A stretch of DNA of 37,358 nucleotides from Streptomyces sparsogenes (GTDB lineage: Bacteria > Actinomycetota > Actinomycetes > Streptomycetales > Streptomycetaceae). The translations under genes and the position numbers were made by a program. Shown in pieces: positions 24,350-33,117 of the stretch. The stretch spans positions 1 through 37,358 of the forward strand of contig NZ_MAXF01000231.1 in NCBI RefSeq assembly GCF_001704635.1, read 5' to 3'. Each line of letters opens with the position of its first letter. The stretch's first letter is position 1. The notes beneath the pieces were generated by a model. The model was not told the DNA's origin, did not search any database, and saw only the letters and a list, made by a program, of their open reading frames with translations.

Positions 24350-25449
24350 TCAGGTGTTCCCCGGGCCGCTGGGCGGTCTCTCCGGCCGACCCGGTGCGGG
24401 GCTTTGTGCTCGCCCAAGTGTGGGCATGATCTTGCCCTTCGCCATGAGGTCGCCGTGCTGCGTCGGCAGATCAAGCGGCCACAGCTCTCATGGGCTGATC
24501 GTGCCGTGCTCTCCGCTCTCGCACGGCACCTGCCATCCGCCTTGCGCCGCCATCGGCTGGTCACTCCGGGCACCCTGTTGACCTGGCACCGTCGTCTGGT
24601 GCGCTGGAAGTGGCGCCAGACGGCGGTCGGACCCGGTCGTCCACCGTTGCCGGAAGAGACGGTCGCGCTCATCCAGCGACTGGCGCGAGAGAACCCGACC
24701 TGGGGATACGTCAGGATCCAAGGAGAACTGCGACGGCTTGGCCCTCGGGTCGCCGCCACCACGATCCGGCGCGTCCTGCGCCGCTCCGGCCTGCCACCCG
24801 CACCGCAACGAGCAAGCCAGCAGACCTGGCGCTCCTTCCTCCGCGCCCAGCCCACGCGCTGCTCGCCTGCGACTTCATGCACGTGGAGACCGTCTTCCTC
24901 AAGCGTCTCTATGTCTTCTTCGTCATGGAGATTGCCACCCGGCGCGTCCATGTCATGGGTGTCACCGCACGCCCTACCGGCGTATGGGTCACTCAACTCG
25001 CCCGCAATCTGCTCATGGGTCTCGAGGACAGGGCTGGGTGCTTCCGGTTCCTCATCCGGGAGCGGGACAGCAAGTTCACTGCCGCGTTCGACGCCGTCTT
25101 CGCCGGCAACAGCACAGCCGTCATCCCGACGCCTCCGCAGAGCCCACGGTCCAATGCGTTCGCCGAACGATGGATACGCACAGCCCGTGCCGAATGCACC
25201 GACCGGCTCATCATCACCGGCGAACGACACCTGCGTACGGTCCTCAACCAGTACCTCGAGCACTACAACACGGGACGGGCCCACCGAAGCCTTGGCCTAC
25301 GAGCTCCCGACGACGACCCGAACATCATCCCCCTGCCCGCCACCACATGCAGGCGCCGCCAGGTACTTGGCGGACTGCTCAATGAGTACCACGCCACGCC
25401 ACCCCGACTGCCTCACCATCCGCAGGAAACGCCCAACTCAGCAGCCTGA
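24350..25449 (+). mobile_element. IS3-like integrase-core element, transposase frameshifted
   Basis: The transposase is read in two frames. The first (from about 24404) has LALRHEVAVLRRQIKRPQLSW, LTWHRRLVRWKW and TWGYVRIQGELRRLG. At about 24850 it moves to the next frame (ALLACDFMHVETVFLKRLYVFFV), which supplies the DDE core: Asp in ACDFMHVET, Asp in RERDSKFT, Glu in NAFAERWIRTARAE. It ends LLNEYHATPPRLPHHPQ at 25449. The break is within the catalytic core, not at an orfA/orfB junction, so it is not programmed frameshifting and the element is probably dead. It belongs to the same broad group as the elements at 34370 and 37139. No inverted-repeat ends were resolved. Confidence 0.75.
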
Positions 25450-25484
25450 GCGGAATATTGACACCCTTCACGCTCCTGCGCGAT

Positions 25485-25640
25485 GTCCGACTGGTGATGC
25501 GCCTGGTCATGAGCGTGATCACGGCCCAAGTGATCAACGATTCCGAATGCTGGATGGGCCGTTCGCAGTCCCGAGCGTGCCGACACGCGTGCATGATCCA
25601 GGCCAGCGACCTCTCCGCCACCCAGCTCTTGGTTCTGTGG
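25485..25640 (-). mobile_element. IS5-family transposase C-terminal remnant
   Basis: On the minus strand TKSWVAERSLAWIMHACRH is followed by CERPIQHSESLITWAVITL and MTRRIT. This is the standard C-terminus of IS5-type transposases (the V-E-R-x-x-A-W block carries the catalytic Glu). About 50 residues remain. It is a different lineage from the IS5-type pieces at 3605 and 15029. Confidence 0.65.
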
Positions 25641-25782
25641 AATCAGCTTTGTCAAGAATCTCCCGTCTTGCCCTGCTGGACGTCGACGATCGACAGTGAT
25701 GTTGCAGTCGCGGGAACACCGATCTGGCGAGGTGTCGGCCCGGCGGGGGTGGGGACGTCGGTGAGCCGATCCAGGTTCCGAC

Positions 25783-27048
25783 TCAGCCGGTGCCCGTCGG
25801 CAGCGGTTCGTCCCGGAGGAAGGCCCGCAGCAGTGCGGTGTAGCGGCCGGGCTGTTCGCCTGAGATGGAGTGTCCGGCTCCCTGGACGGTTACCAACTCG
25901 GAGCCTGCGAGGGTGTGTTGGTACTCGGCGGTCACGGCGGGCTTGATGAAGTCGCATTCCCCTCGCATGATCAGAGAGGGGACGTGCAGGGTGCGCAGAC
26001 GGGGCCGGGGGTCGGGGAGCTGCTCGAAGTCCCTGACGGTCATCTGGTTGCTGTAGAAGCCCTGAGGGTTGTCGTGCGCCGTGGTGGGCGAAGCACCCTC
26101 GCACGAGGTGCTGTCTTTTCCCTGGAGGGCGACTTCGTGCATCCAGTGGTCGACCTCGCGGTCGCCGACCAGCGCGTGCGCGGCGCCGGGATTGATCTGG
26201 AGGAGCAGGCTCGCCGCGATGATGCGGGGTGCGCTGTTCAGCCGGTCGAGCCGGGCCTTCTGGTCGGTCGAGAGGCGGTTCCAGGGTTGCCCGGCCTTGG
26301 AGCCGGGGTATTGACGGCCCCACAGCGCGCCCGGCGAGGTGAAGACCGCTTTGGCGACGTGCTCGCCATGGGCGGCCAGGTACTGGGCGGTGAGTGATCC
26401 GCCCCAGGACTGGCCGACCAGGATGATCCGGTCGGCGCCGAGTGTGCGCCGGATCGCTTCCAGGTCGGCGACCTGTCGGGCCACGGTGTATCCGGTGACG
26501 TCCCGCAGCCGGGTGGAGCGGCCGGCGCCGAGCTGGTCGTAGGAGTAGACGTCGAAGCCGTCCGCCGCGAGTTCACGGCCCCCGGTGTGGACGCCCTCGC
26601 CGGGGGTGCCAGGGCCGCCGTGCAGGAAGATCACCGGAGTCGGTCTGGCCTTGCCTGTGGCGGGGGTGTGGACGTAGGCGATGCGTGAACCGGTCGGCAG
26701 ATCCCAGAACCGCACGCCGGGCGGGGCGGAGGCGGCCGTCGTGGTGGGCATCGGATGGAGGACGGTGACGGCGGCGAGGACGGCGACGGCCGCGGTCAGG
26801 CCGACCGTGAGGAACGCGGACGCCCGCAGGGCCGGGCGGCGGTCGAGGCCGAACAGGGCGAACGCCGCCTGGCCCAGCAGTCCGCCGGCCACGGCGCCGC
26901 AGACGAGACCGACGATGACCAGGACCGGCACGCTCGCGGTGACGAACGCCGCGCCGAGAAAACCGGCCACCGCCACGGCAGGGGTCAGCAAGAGCGCCAG
27001 GAACAGCAGGACCCCGCCGGCGACACGGTGGAGAAATATGCGTGACAT
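25783..27048 (-). CDS. Membrane-anchored alpha/beta hydrolase, proline-iminopeptidase-like
   Basis: This 421-residue protein has three predicted membrane helices in the first 115 residues (LLFLALLLTPAVAVAGFL; VLVIVGLVCGAVAGGLL; AFLTVGLTAAVAVLAAV) and a soluble alpha/beta-hydrolase domain that probably faces outward. The oxyanion region is FLHGGPGTPGEG. The nucleophile Ser lies in VGQSWGGS (about residue 213), the acid in RGECDFIKP (about 364) and the His in GAGHSIS (about 393). The HGGPG and GQSWGG motifs are those of S33 proline iminopeptidases and related hydrolases. The gene lies 122 bp downstream of the response regulator on the same strand. The two-component system may control it, or be its co-expressed partner. 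The substrate is unknown. Confidence 0.88.
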   Translation of the reverse strand: MSRIFLHRVAGGVLLFLALLLTPAVAVAGFLGAAFVTASVPVLVIVGLVCGAVAGGLLGQAAFALFGLDRRPALRASAFLTVGLTAAVAVLAAVTVLHPMPTTTAASAPPGVRFWDLPTGSRIAYVHTPATGKARPTPVIFLHGGPGTPGEGVHTGGRELAADGFDVYSYDQLGAGRSTRLRDVTGYTVARQVADLEAIRRTLGADRIILVGQSWGGSLTAQYLAAHGEHVAKAVFTSPGALWGRQYPGSKAGQPWNRLSTDQKARLDRLNSAPRIIAASLLLQINPGAAHALVGDREVDHWMHEVALQGKDSTSCEGASPTTAHDNPQGFYSNQMTVRDFEQLPDPRPRLRTLHVPSLIMRGECDFIKPAVTAEYQHTLAGSELVTVQGAGHSISGEQPGRYTALLRAFLRDEPLPTGTG

Positions 27049-27169
27049 GCCTTCGAGACTAGGAAGCCGACGCGGGCGATCCGTCCAGCTCAGGGATGGT
27101 CCCGCCGCGTGCGAGGGCCGCCTGGCGGCGGGGTGTCACCCCCACCTCACGGCGGGGTGCCGACTCACC

Positions 27170-27829
27170 TCACGGCCCGCTGCCCGGCCGGATCAGCCCC
27201 GTCTCGTACGCGGCGATCGTCGCCTGCACCCGGTCGCGTACGCCGAGCTTGCCGAGGAGGACGGAGACGTGGTCCTTCACGGTGGGCGGACTCACCCCCA
27301 GCACCGCCGCGATCTCCGCGTTGGACAGCCCCCGCGCGACCTGCCGCAGCACCTCCGTCTCGCGTGGGGTGAGCAGGTCGAGCCGGGTCGTGTCGAGCGG
27401 ACCGGGCCCGTCCGTGAACCGGTCGATCAGCGTGCGGGTCACCGCCGGATCGAGCAGCGCGGCGCCCCCGTGGACCACCCGTACCGCGTCGATCACCCGC
27501 TCCGGCTCGGCGTCCTTGAGCAGGAAACCGGCGGCCCCGGCGCGCAGCGCGGCGAACAGGTACTCGTCGAGACCGAAGGTGGTGAGCACCAGAACACGGG
27601 TCGCGGGGCTGCGTTCGGTGATCGCGGCGGTCGCCGCGAGCCCGCCGATCCCCGGCATCCGGACATCCATCAGCGCGACGTCCGGCCGCGCCGACAGCGC
27701 GAGTTCGACCGCCGTGTCGCCGTCCGCCGCCTGCCCGACGACGCACAGGTCGGGTTCCGCGTCGAGGATCGCCGCGATCCCGGCCCGTACGACGGCCTGG
27801 TCGTCCGCGACGGTCACTCTGATCGCCAT
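27170..27829 (-). CDS. NarL/LuxR-family response regulator
   Basis: This 219-residue regulator has a receiver domain (residues about 1-118; phospho-acceptor Asp in ALMDVRMPG, conserved Thr in LTTFGLD, Lys in FLLKDAEP) and a LuxR helix-turn-helix (about 150-215; LTPRETEVLRQVARGLSNAEIA, then SPPTVKDHVSVLLGKLG). Start ATG 27829 is chosen for the GGAGG seven bases upstream; the frame opens at 27850. It overlaps the kinase stop (27814) by 16 bp, so the pair is translated together. It is the cognate regulator of the double-module kinase at 27814-29832. The alpha/beta hydrolase gene immediately downstream is a candidate target. Confidence 0.92.
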   Translation of the reverse strand: MAIRVTVADDQAVVRAGIAAILDAEPDLCVVGQAADGDTAVELALSARPDVALMDVRMPGIGGLAATAAITERSPATRVLVLTTFGLDEYLFAALRAGAAGFLLKDAEPERVIDAVRVVHGGAALLDPAVTRTLIDRFTDGPGPLDTTRLDLLTPRETEVLRQVARGLSNAEIAAVLGVSPPTVKDHVSVLLGKLGVRDRVQATIAAYETGLIRPGSGP

Positions 27830-29832
27830 GGGAACGCCTCCGGGAGCCATACGCGTACCGCACCGCGGTCGGTCGTCGAGAGGGTACCGCCGGCGGCGTC
27901 CGCGAGGGCGCGCAGCCGCCGCTCCACCGCGGGAACGGCGGGTGCCGGACCGGAAACCTCCACGCCGTCGGTGAGCGTGCGCACTGTGAGGGTGACGCCC
28001 ACGGCAATGAGCGCGGAGGCGGTCCGGTACGCGAAGACCTCCACGGCGGCGGGCAGCGGACGGCGTGCTCCGACGTACCGGACGACGGCGCCGTAGCGCG
28101 CGGCCAGCGCGGTGATCCCGGAGACGGTGGGCGGAGGGGCGTCGTCGGTGTCGTTCCCTGCGCGCAGCCCGGACAGCAGGTCCCGCAGAGCGGTCAGTCC
28201 GGCGCGGGCCTCTTCCCGCACGGCCCGCAGGTCCCCCTCCTCCGCTGCGGCGACGACCGCCCGCGCGTGCCGGAGCGCCGTTTCCCGCAGCCCGGTGGCG
28301 AACAGCAGACGCTGCGCGGACACCGCCGCATCGGCGTCCCCGTCGAGCAGAACCCGCCGCCGGGTGTCTGCGGCCCGCAGCCGCTCATGCCGCCGGGCGG
28401 TCAGGCGTCCCCACGACCAGACGGCGAGGGTGGGGACGGCCAGCACGCCCGCCAGTACGGCCCAGGCCGCCGTACGGCTGCCGGTGATGCCGCTGCCGCT
28501 CGTCAGCGCGAGCCCGCCCACGGCGGCCACGGCGAGCGGCGCGAACAGGCCTCGGCGCCACGGCAGACGCACTCCGACGCTGTGGACGAGCGTCAGCTCG
28601 ACCCACCCGTATACCAGGAAGATGTCGCTCACCGGCGGCTGGGTCCAGCCCGTCCGGTCGCAGGCCCACCACAGCAGCAGCGCCGACAGCACCGCCGCGA
28701 GCGCGCGGCCGGGCGCCCGTGAGCGCCAGGCCAGCGGCACGGCGTGCAGGCCCGACAGCACGACGGTCACCAGCGCGGGCAGCAGGCCGCCGAACGGAGC
28801 TGGTACGTCGGCCGACAGCAGGCTCGCGCCGAGCGACAGCGCGATCGCCAGGGCCACCAGCGCGTAGTCGAGCGCGGCCGTCCCACGCCACAAGGGCCAC
28901 CGGCGGAGGGGAAGAACCGTGGCCGCAGGCAGCGAGGCCCGCACGCTCCAGCCCTCTCGATGGCCTTGCCTCACGGGTCCCGCGCGGAACGTCCCGCCCG
29001 TCGCGGTGACCGTGGCCGCCAGCCCCGCGAGACCGCGCCCGGTCCCGAGGCCCGGCTCGACGGCCGTACCGCCGTCGTCCGTGACGGTGACGACGAACAG
29101 GTGATCGCCGCCGGCCCGTACGGGCTTGTCCCGGTCGTCCGTCGGCTCGATCCGGACGCGCACTGTCGCGCCCTCGGCGTACCGGGCCGCGTTGGTCAAC
29201 GCCTCCCGGACGACCCGGTACGTCGCTTCCGTACTGCCCGCCGGTGCCTTGTCGACCGTGCGCCGGTAGTCCACCGAGTGCGCGGCGGCCAGCGCGTCGA
29301 CCTCGGCGAAGCCGGCCGCGGTCGCGTCCAGCTCGGTGAGGCGCTCCAGTTCGCGGACGGCCTCCCGGCCCGCCTCGTCGGCGTGGCGCAGCGCGTCACC
29401 GGTCCGTTCCCGGTCGGCGAGCCTGAGCGCGGCGCCCGCGGCCACCACGATCCCGGTCAGCCGATGCGCGGCCACGTCGTGCAGCTCCGCCGCCAGCCGG
29501 TCCCGTTCTGCCAGCGCGGCGAACAGCGGGACCGCCGCCGTGCCGGCCTCGTAGTCCGCCAGCGCGGACCGGCGGGCCGACCGGTGCCGGCGGGAGCGGC
29601 CCGTCGCCCAGACGACCGCCAGCACCCCACCGGCCGTCAGCGCGACCCCCGCCACGTAGTGCGGCGGTTCACCGCGTACGGCGGGGAGCGCGGCGGCGGC
29701 CAGCGTGAGCACGACGGCTCCCGTGAGGGAGGAACCGGCGGTCGTGCGTACGGCCAGCAGATGGACCATGATCAGCGCGCAGACCGCCGCGACGAGGGAG
29801 AGGCCCCACACGTGCCCCGCGAAGCCGTTCAT
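27814..29832 (-). CDS. Sensor histidine kinase with two tandem modules, the second degenerate
   Basis: This 672-residue HisKA_3-type kinase is about twice the usual length. Module 1 has three membrane helices (to about residue 75), a dimerisation helix with H118 (AELHDVAAHRLTG) and a HATPase with N-box VVREALTNAARYA and GTGRGLAGL (to about residue 320). Module 2 repeats the plan: four or five membrane helices (about 335-510), a linker like a dimerisation helix (LLFATGLRETALRHARAVV) and an ATPase-like remnant (YRTASALIAVGVT). It lacks a phospho-acceptor His and lacks the E-A-L-T-N box. The second half is therefore probably a sensory or inhibitory domain derived from duplication. The gene overlaps its response regulator at the 3' end. 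An intact IS1634-type element sits about 55 bp upstream of the start, in the likely promoter. Confidence 0.88.
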   Translation of the reverse strand: MNGFAGHVWGLSLVAAVCALIMVHLLAVRTTAGSSLTGAVVLTLAAAALPAVRGEPPHYVAGVALTAGGVLAVVWATGRSRRHRSARRSALADYEAGTAAVPLFAALAERDRLAAELHDVAAHRLTGIVVAAGAALRLADRERTGDALRHADEAGREAVRELERLTELDATAAGFAEVDALAAAHSVDYRRTVDKAPAGSTEATYRVVREALTNAARYAEGATVRVRIEPTDDRDKPVRAGGDHLFVVTVTDDGGTAVEPGLGTGRGLAGLAATVTATGGTFRAGPVRQGHREGWSVRASLPAATVLPLRRWPLWRGTAALDYALVALAIALSLGASLLSADVPAPFGGLLPALVTVVLSGLHAVPLAWRSRAPGRALAAVLSALLLWWACDRTGWTQPPVSDIFLVYGWVELTLVHSVGVRLPWRRGLFAPLAVAAVGGLALTSGSGITGSRTAAWAVLAGVLAVPTLAVWSWGRLTARRHERLRAADTRRRVLLDGDADAAVSAQRLLFATGLRETALRHARAVVAAAEEGDLRAVREEARAGLTALRDLLSGLRAGNDTDDAPPPTVSGITALAARYGAVVRYVGARRPLPAAVEVFAYRTASALIAVGVTLTVRTLTDGVEVSGPAPAVPAVERRLRALADAAGGTLSTTDRGAVRVWLPEAFPWRSE

Positions 29833-29881
29833 TGCCCCACGCCGACGGCGGGCGACCGCTCGACGATCTCCATTCCGGCAG

Positions 29882-29886
29882 ACTAG
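29882..29886 (+). repeat. Target-site duplication, left copy (ACTAG)
   Basis: ACTAG directly abuts the left end of the IS1634-type element and is repeated at 31661-31665. Such a pair is the usual footprint of one insertion event. Confidence 0.65.
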
Positions 29887-31660
29887 CCCCGGACTTCGCG
29901 GGTCACCGGTTTAGGTCTGTGGCCAGCGGGTCTGTGTGATGTCGGTGTCGAGGAGGTCGAGGAGGTGGAGTTGGACGCCGCGGGTGATCTGGACGGACGG
30001 CGGGTCGGTGACGTTGCCGATCCGCAGGGTGAGTTCGCCGAGGTGGTAGAAGATCATGCGGCCGGTGGGGCGGACCCGGCGGTTGTCCGGGTAGAGGCCG
30101 GTCATGGTCTGCTCGGGGCCGAGTGCGCGTCTGACCTGCCGTTCGATGAGGCAGAAGACGAGCAGGGCCAGGCAGATGACCTGGACCAGGGCGGCGACGC
30201 GCCGGTTGTGCTGCACGAAGACCGGTGCGACCGCGAGGGGGCCTTTGAAGTCGTGGTAGCGGCGCTCGACCGCGCCCTGGCCTTTGTAGTGGATCAGGAC
30301 CTGGGCCGGGTCGGCCTGGTCGGCGGGGATGCTGGTCAGCATCGCGTACCAGCCGTCAACGGCGGCCTCCGCGTTCAGGACGTTCTGGTCGAAGTACCAG
30401 GCCAGGGCGGGGGTGTCGTGCTCGTCGGTGGTGATGGTCCAGCGCAGGCAGGCGGTGACGCGGCGCTTGGCTGCGATGACGCCGGCCCGGGCCGCGACCT
30501 TCTCCCGGGTCTTGTAGTGCTGGCCGCCTGCCGCGCCGGCGAGCTTGTCCATCTCTTCCCTGGCCCGGGCCAGACGCTTCTCGCGGGCTCTGCGCTGGCC
30601 CGCCGCGACGGCGGTGGAATGGACCAGGATCCGGCGCAGCCGGTGCACCAGATCCCGTTTGCGGGGCCCGGCCAGGGTGTGGACGTCCTCCAGTACCCGG
30701 TAGACCTCCCGCTCACCGGCCGGCTTGCCCTCGTCCCTCTCGGGCACCCAGTCGACCAGATGTGCCTGCGTGAGGTCCAAGGCGGCATAGACCTCGTCTT
30801 TGACCTGCGCGGCCGGGACCGGCGCGATGAAGTCCACCCCGGCCGCGAGCAGTGCGGTGACGTTCGTGTAGGACACCAGCTTGGAATCGGCGACCATCAA
30901 GAATTTCCGCTCACCGGCCATGCCCCGCAGGTCCTTCATCGCCCCGACGACCTGGCTGACCTCGGCGACGCCGCCGCCGAAGACGCGGGCGTGGACGGGG
31001 ATGCCGCCGTCGGCGGACACCGCGAGCCCGGTCTGGACCTGCTTCAAATCCACCCGCCGGTCCTTGGGATGCCCGTAGCTGATGACCGGGTACTGCTCGT
31101 CCTGGTCCTCGCTCGGGTAGGCGCCATGGACAGACATGCTGGTCATGTCCCAGTGCAGCCTCGACACGTCGATCCCGAACTCGGCGATCGCCTGCGCGCC
31201 GATAGTGCCCGCGATCTGCTCCAGCTTCGGTGCGATCGCGTCCAGGGCCCGGGCCAGACGGTCGTCGTTGAGCAGGTCCGGCTCAAGGCCGAAGACCTCC
31301 TCCACCGCCCAGGTGCGGGCCCAGTCGCCGACCCGCACCAGCGGTGCGGGCGAGGTCAGCCGGTTGGCCACCAGCGCCTCGATCACCTGCCCGTGGGTCA
31401 GATGCGCGCTCGCACCGCCCGGACACAGCTCGTCGACGATCCCGGCAACATCCAGCCGGCGCAGAAACTCGGCAGCGACAGGCAGAGCGCCCAGACGCTT
31501 CTCCACCACGGACGTCACCACCACATCAAGGCGCTGACGGACAGACCGTGGCCGCGGGGACCGGGAAGTCATCGACACACCCAACCCAACGCCACACCAC
31601 CGGCCAAGGACACCCCCGGACCGGTCACACCATACGAATCAACGACCCGCGAAGTACGGG
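29887..31660 (-). mobile_element. Complete IS1634-type insertion sequence
   Basis: This 1.77-kb element is bounded by near-matching inverted ends: left ccccggacttcgcgggtc and right gacccgcgaagtacggg, sharing acttcgcgggtc exactly. It is flanked by ACTAG on both sides. It carries one uninterrupted transposase gene. The intact reading frame and duplication suggest a comparatively recent insertion, unlike the decayed ISs elsewhere in the window. It separates the two-component system at 27170-29832 from its upstream DNA and may supply or disrupt a promoter. Confidence 0.8.
29911..31572 (-). CDS. IS1634-family transposase (DDE)
   Basis: This protein of about 553 residues is full length. The DDE signatures are the first Asp in LHWDMTSMSVHGAY, the second in FLMVADSKLVS and the Glu in YKGQGAVERRYHDFKGPL, followed by the conserved FVQHNRRVAALVQV. 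The C-terminus has RIGNVTDPPSVQ. The start is set at the ATG at 31572; the frame opens four codons earlier at a TTG (31584). No frameshift is seen. It is the only gene of the element and probably makes an active enzyme. Confidence 0.9.
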   Translation of the reverse strand: MTSRSPRPRSVRQRLDVVVTSVVEKRLGALPVAAEFLRRLDVAGIVDELCPGGASAHLTHGQVIEALVANRLTSPAPLVRVGDWARTWAVEEVFGLEPDLLNDDRLARALDAIAPKLEQIAGTIGAQAIAEFGIDVSRLHWDMTSMSVHGAYPSEDQDEQYPVISYGHPKDRRVDLKQVQTGLAVSADGGIPVHARVFGGGVAEVSQVVGAMKDLRGMAGERKFLMVADSKLVSYTNVTALLAAGVDFIAPVPAAQVKDEVYAALDLTQAHLVDWVPERDEGKPAGEREVYRVLEDVHTLAGPRKRDLVHRLRRILVHSTAVAAGQRRAREKRLARAREEMDKLAGAAGGQHYKTREKVAARAGVIAAKRRVTACLRWTITTDEHDTPALAWYFDQNVLNAEAAVDGWYAMLTSIPADQADPAQVLIHYKGQGAVERRYHDFKGPLAVAPVFVQHNRRVAALVQVICLALLVFCLIERQVRRALGPEQTMTGLYPDNRRVRPTGRMIFYHLGELTLRIGNVTDPPSVQITRGVQLHLLDLLDTDITQTRWPQT

Positions 31661-31665
31661 ACTAG
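31661..31665 (+). repeat. Target-site duplication, right copy (ACTAG)
   Basis: This is the second copy of the ACTAG flank, adjoining the right end of the IS1634-type element. Confidence 0.65.
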
Positions 31666-31879
31666 CGGTCCCGACCTCCTCCGGAACGAGGCAGCAGCTG
31701 GAAACGGTGGAGCCGGTCTTCGCGCAGAACACCCGCTCCGCCACAGCGTCCTGACCCGGAGGGGCGGGACACTGTGGCGATGCCGTCGCCCGTCGGTGCG
31801 GGTGAACCCGAGCGCATCACAGCCTCGGGCTCTTCCCGTCAACCCTGGGTCCAGGTCTCGGTGGCACCCCGCTTAGGCT

Positions 31880-32383
31880 GTGGTCGTGGATTACAGCGAG
31901 CTTGAGGCGGACGTTCTGCGGCTGGTCGTCGGGGCCACCGAGGGTGGCGTTCGTGCCTTCGGTGAGGAGACGGTCACTCGTCTGGTGCGGCCGGAGCTGC
32001 TGCGCGGTGCGGCTGAGGACGAACTCACCGAAGAGGCCCGGGCGGCACTGGCCACCGCCTGCGCGAACGTCTTGACGATCAGCGCCGCCGAGCTGCACGA
32101 CGAGCTTGCGACGATCTATGACGGCATCTTGGTCGATGACGATCTGGACCCCGGAGTCCTCACCGCCATCGGCGCGTTGGCGCATTGGAAGAGCTACCTG
32201 GAGCAGAACCGGCGCGGCGAGGTCTACGAACTCGCCATCCGTTCCATCGAGGACATCGACCACGAGGTCTCCGCCGACCTCGACGACATCCTCGCCACAC
32301 CGGAGATGGCGGCCGAGTACGAGCGCATCCGCCGGCTGCTGGCTCCCGGAGCGGGGCAGGAACGCGGGACCCACCGCAGGTAG
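31880..32383 (+). CDS. Hypothetical acidic protein, unknown function
   Basis: The frame starts at a GTG and gives 167 residues rich in Glu, Asp and Leu, with no signal peptide or membrane helix. It appears mostly helical: DYSELEADVLRLVVGATEGG, then LTEEARAALATACANVL, DEVSADLDDI-like acidic repeats, and EMAAEYERIRRLLAPG near the end. No family was recognised. Its third-position GC is typical of the host, so it is probably a real gene. The start has no strong ribosome site. It converges with the damaged two-component system downstream (stop at 32433). Small acidic proteins of this size include immunity proteins, but nothing here supports that. Confidence 0.7.
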   Translation: MVVDYSELEADVLRLVVGATEGGVRAFGEETVTRLVRPELLRGAAEDELTEEARAALATACANVLTISAAELHDELATIYDGILVDDDLDPGVLTAIGALAHWKSYLEQNRRGEVYELAIRSIEDIDHEVSADLDDILATPEMAAEYERIRRLLAPGAGQERGTHRR

Positions 32384-32432
32384 TTCTGGGAACACGGCGA
32401 TGCGGGCAGTCTGACGCTGTGCCCGTCGCTGT

Positions 32433-33117
32433 TCAGGTCCCGGCCTGGATCAGCCCGCTTTCGTAGGCGAAGATCACTGCGTGGATACGGTCACGGAGGC
32501 CGAGTTTGGTCAGGATGCGGCCGAGGTGGGTCTTGACGGTCGTCTCCCCGACGAAGAGGCGGTCGGCGATCTCGCCGTTGGTCAGCCCTCGGGCGACCAG
32601 GGCGAGGACTTCGTTCCCGGTCGGTGAGCGCGGCCAGGCGGCTGCGCTGGGCGGGCACGGACGTGGGGGATTGCAGGACGCAGCGTTCGACCAGGCGCCG
32701 GGTGAGTGAGGGCGCCACCATGACCTCCCCCCGCAGTACCGCCCGGACGGTTACCAGGATCTCCTCGGCGGGGGCGTCCTTGACGAGGAAGCCGTTGGCG
32801 CCGGCGCGCAGGGCCGCGTAGGCGTACTCGTCGAGGTCGAAGGTGGTGACGACGAGGATGCGGGGCCCGTGGGGCTGCGCGCAGAGGTGTTCGGTCGCGG
32901 CGAGCCCGTCCAGGCCGGGCATGGGTACGTCCATCAGGACGAGGTCCGGTTCCAGGGCGGCCACGCCGGTGATCGCGGCATCCTCGTCGACGGCCTCGCC
33001 CACCACGGTGAGGTCGGGCTGGCTGTCGATGACCATGCGCAGTCCCATCCGGATCAGCTCCTGGTCGTCGCAGACCAGCACCCGGGACGACGACGGAGCG
33101 GGGGCCGGGCTGGTCAT
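32433..33117 (-). pseudogene. NarL/LuxR-family response regulator with a frameshift
   Basis: The receiver domain is intact: VLVCDDQELIRMGLRMVID, acceptor Asp in LVLMDVPMPG, VVTTFDLDEYAYAAL and FLVKDAPAEE. The LuxR domain begins LAALTDRE and is then interrupted at about 32613-32619. The next frame supplies EVLALVARGLTNGEIADRL, then TTVKTHLGRILTKLG and ends ESGLIQAGT at the stop at 32433. One missing base explains the break. As read, DNA binding is lost. The ATG at 33117 overlaps the kinase stop (ATGA at 33114-33117). The kinase itself is truncated, so the pair is probably dead. Confidence 0.85.

Noticed and set aside
24844..24856. Programmed -1/+1 frameshifting in the IS3-like transposase
   Set aside because: The break is inside the integrase core just before the first catalytic Asp, not at the orfA/orfB boundary, and no slippery run was seen; a plain mutation is more likely.
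27143..27176. Repeat cacctcacggc (27143-27153 and 27166-27176)
   Set aside because: Short and overlapping the response-regulator stop; likely chance similarity in GC-rich DNA.
26681..28096. 471-aa plus-strand open frame
   Set aside because: Antisense to three consecutive minus-strand genes; composition is that of reverse-frame high-GC DNA.
28744..29886. 380-aa plus-strand open frame
   Set aside because: Antisense to the double-module kinase; Arg/Gly-rich shadow.
29965..31665. 566-aa plus-strand open frame
   Set aside because: Fully antisense to the IS1634-type transposase; no domain recognised.
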